From contig NZMG01000035.1 in assembly GCA_002694465.1 (NCBI GenBank), forward strand, positions 1 to 64,000: 64,000 nucleotides of DNA. Direction: 5' to 3'. A model generated the notes under the pieces. The model saw only the letters and a list, made by a program, of their open reading frames with translations, was not told the origin of the DNA and searched no databases. The stretch's first letter is position 1. Each line of letters opens with the position of its first letter. Shown here piece after piece: positions 62,891 to 64,000 of this stretch. Made by a program: the position numbers and the translations under genes. The DNA comes from Flavobacteriaceae bacterium (lineage in GTDB: Bacteria > Bacteroidota > Bacteroidia > Flavobacteriales > Flavobacteriaceae).

Positions 62891-64000
62891 ATGAAAACAC
62901 TAAAAATTATCACCCTATTGTTGTTTTCTTCCCCAGTATTCGCCCAAGTGGGAACCAATGGCCAGGATAGAAAAGAAGAAGGAAGACCTATTAAGGAGTA
63001 TAACCTAACCATTGAAGAAAATGAAATGACACTCGCTGGTGTAACCGCAAAAGCAATGACCATTAACGGGAGTATACCCGGACCGGTCTTGGAATTTACT
63101 GAAGGTGACCTCGCCCTTATCAACGTCACCAATAAAATGGACGTGGAAACTTCTGTACATTGGCACGGACTGATACTTCCCAATTTTTATGACGGTGTGC
63201 CCTATCTGACCACGCCACCGATAAAACCAGGAACTACTTTTCAATATAGAATCCCAATCAACCAATCCGGCACCTACTGGTACCATTCGCACACAATGTT
63301 ACAGGAACAAAAGGGTGTTTATGGCTCAATTATGATTCACCCCAAGGAAAAAACTTTGGAATATGATAAGGATTTAGTCGTGGTACTCTCTGATTGGACG
63401 AACGAAAAACCAATGAACGTACTGCGAAACTTAAAGCGTGGAAATGAGTGGTATCAGGTCAAAAAAGGTACGGCGGTTCCTTTGAGCAGAGTAATAAAAG
63501 AAGGGGCGTTTGGCGCTCAGCTCAAGTTTTGGCGCGACCGTATGGAAGGTGCAGATATTGCCGATATTTATTACCCTGCATTTCTAACCAATGGAAAGTC
63601 GTTAGCAGAATATCCCGAATTCAAATCAGGTGAAAGGGTACGGCTTCGCTTTATCAATGCATCTGCCTCTACCTATTACTGGATGGACTTTGGTGGTGGC
63701 GACCCAATGGTCGTTTCAGGCGACGGTATCGATGTGGAACCTGTATCCAAAAGCCGATTTCTATTTGGTATTGCCGAAACCTACGATGTTATCGTAACCA
63801 TTTCCGATGGCACTTTAGAAGTTACCGCCACCGCTCAGGACGGTTCTGGAAGCACTTCCTTACAATTGGGACAAGGAACGATATATCCAGCCAAAAGAAT
63901 GGAGAGACCTGACAAGGTGGCAATGATGAAACAAATGGCCAAAATGGATATGAAGATGGGTGCACCGGCAATGGTCGGTAACAAAAAGAAGAACACACCC
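62891..64000 (+). CDS. CopA-type multicopper oxidase (3' end outside window)
   Basis: 370 codons are visible with no stop. A signal peptide ends PVFAQ. The first cupredoxin domain has the trinuclear-site motifs HWHG (His90/His92) and YHSH (His132/His134), and the second begins near the RFLFGIAETYDVIV strand. A Met-rich stretch, MMKQMAKMDMKMGAPAM, near residue 350 is typical of copper-resistance oxidases such as PcoA/CopA/CueO, which oxidise Cu(I) in the periplasm. The T1-site motifs are outside the window. It is the fourth gene of the efflux operon. Confidence 0.92.
   Translation, partial: MKTLKIITLLLFSSPVFAQVGTNGQDRKEEGRPIKEYNLTIEENEMTLAGVTAKAMTINGSIPGPVLEFTEGDLALINVTNKMDVETSVHWHGLILPNFYDGVPYLTTPPIKPGTTFQYRIPINQSGTYWYHSHTMLQEQKGVYGSIMIHPKEKTLEYDKDLVVVLSDWTNEKPMNVLRNLKRGNEWYQVKKGTAVPLSRVIKEGAFGAQLKFWRDRMEGADIADIYYPAFLTNGKSLAEYPEFKSGERVRLRFINASASTYYWMDFGGGDPMVVSGDGIDVEPVSKSRFLFGIAETYDVIVTISDGTLEVTATAQDGSGSTSLQLGQGTIYPAKRMERPDKVAMMKQMAKMDMKMGAPAMVGNKKKNTP

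Larger units (their letters stand above)
57051..64000. mobile_element. left end of a probable integrated element (continues past window)
   Basis: The tRNA remnant defines a boundary. Because the missing 5' half would lie to the right, the element extends rightward, and an intact tRNA-Met should be found at its far end. Inside are direct repeats, a gene-free end region and an efflux-multicopper oxidase operon, the usual cargo of Bacteroidetes integrative elements. No integrase or relaxase gene is in the visible part, so the extent and type are inferred. Confidence 0.55.

Overview
The window comes from a marine-type member of the family Flavobacteriaceae (Bacteroidota). Evidence seen in the sequence: AT-rich DNA; the Bacteroidetes promoter element TAnnTTTG in front of many genes (several with a TTG about 20 bp upstream); almost no Shine-Dalgarno sites; a type IX secretion sorting domain; a GldM-like protein; a fused ResB-CcsA cytochrome c maturation protein; a cyclophilin-FKBP fusion; and three chained SurA-like genes followed by moxR. 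The species cannot be fixed from the sequence alone.

Region by region. 1-8.7 kb: the start of a KdsC-type phosphatase behind a DUF2520 gene, a truncated haemoglobin, the cytochrome c assembly fusion, a membrane-bound HTH regulator, fumarase and a tiny membrane protein. 8.7-20 kb: a secreted FG-GAP protein, the two-domain prolyl isomerase, a DinB/YfiT protein, a redoxin, a SulP transporter, an M14 carboxypeptidase, a PUR-type protein and an ABC exporter half. 20-33 kb: leucine-type dehydrogenase, NusB, YajC, PepT, PyrD, LysE, HMG-CoA lyase, 5'-nucleotidase, haem-binding protein, a porin, an FMN-binding protein and GuaB. 33-43 kb: OmpH, the periplasmic chaperone operon with MoxR, an acyltransferase and aconitase. 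43-53 kb: a stand-alone GldM-C-like protein, a sugar operon (GH109-like enzyme, GHMP kinase, nucleotidyltransferase), a C1q-like secreted protein, TlpA, a MacB-type permease, HisS and MsrB/MsrA. 53-57 kb: LemA with DUF2207, then small accessory ORFs.

The main discontinuity is at about 57.05 kb. A 42-nt 3' fragment of a CAT-anticodon tRNA (anticodon loop to discriminator base) lies on the minus strand with no 5' half. Next to it are three CGTAT[T/G]C direct repeats spaced about one helical turn apart, a roughly 600-bp gene-free stretch, and an operon of TolC-type outer-membrane protein, short lipoprotein adaptor, RND pump and CopA-type multicopper oxidase. The orientation of the fragment says that an integrated element starts here and runs rightward out of the window, with the intact tRNA expected at its far end. 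No integrase is in view, so this stays an inference.

How the genes fit together: most of the window is core metabolism and envelope biogenesis (TCA cycle, pyrimidine and guanine synthesis, cytochrome c assembly, periplasmic folding, methionine sulfoxide repair). The right end adds a probably acquired efflux and copper-oxidation module. I found no CRISPR array, no complete rRNA or tRNA gene, and no clearly new defence system.
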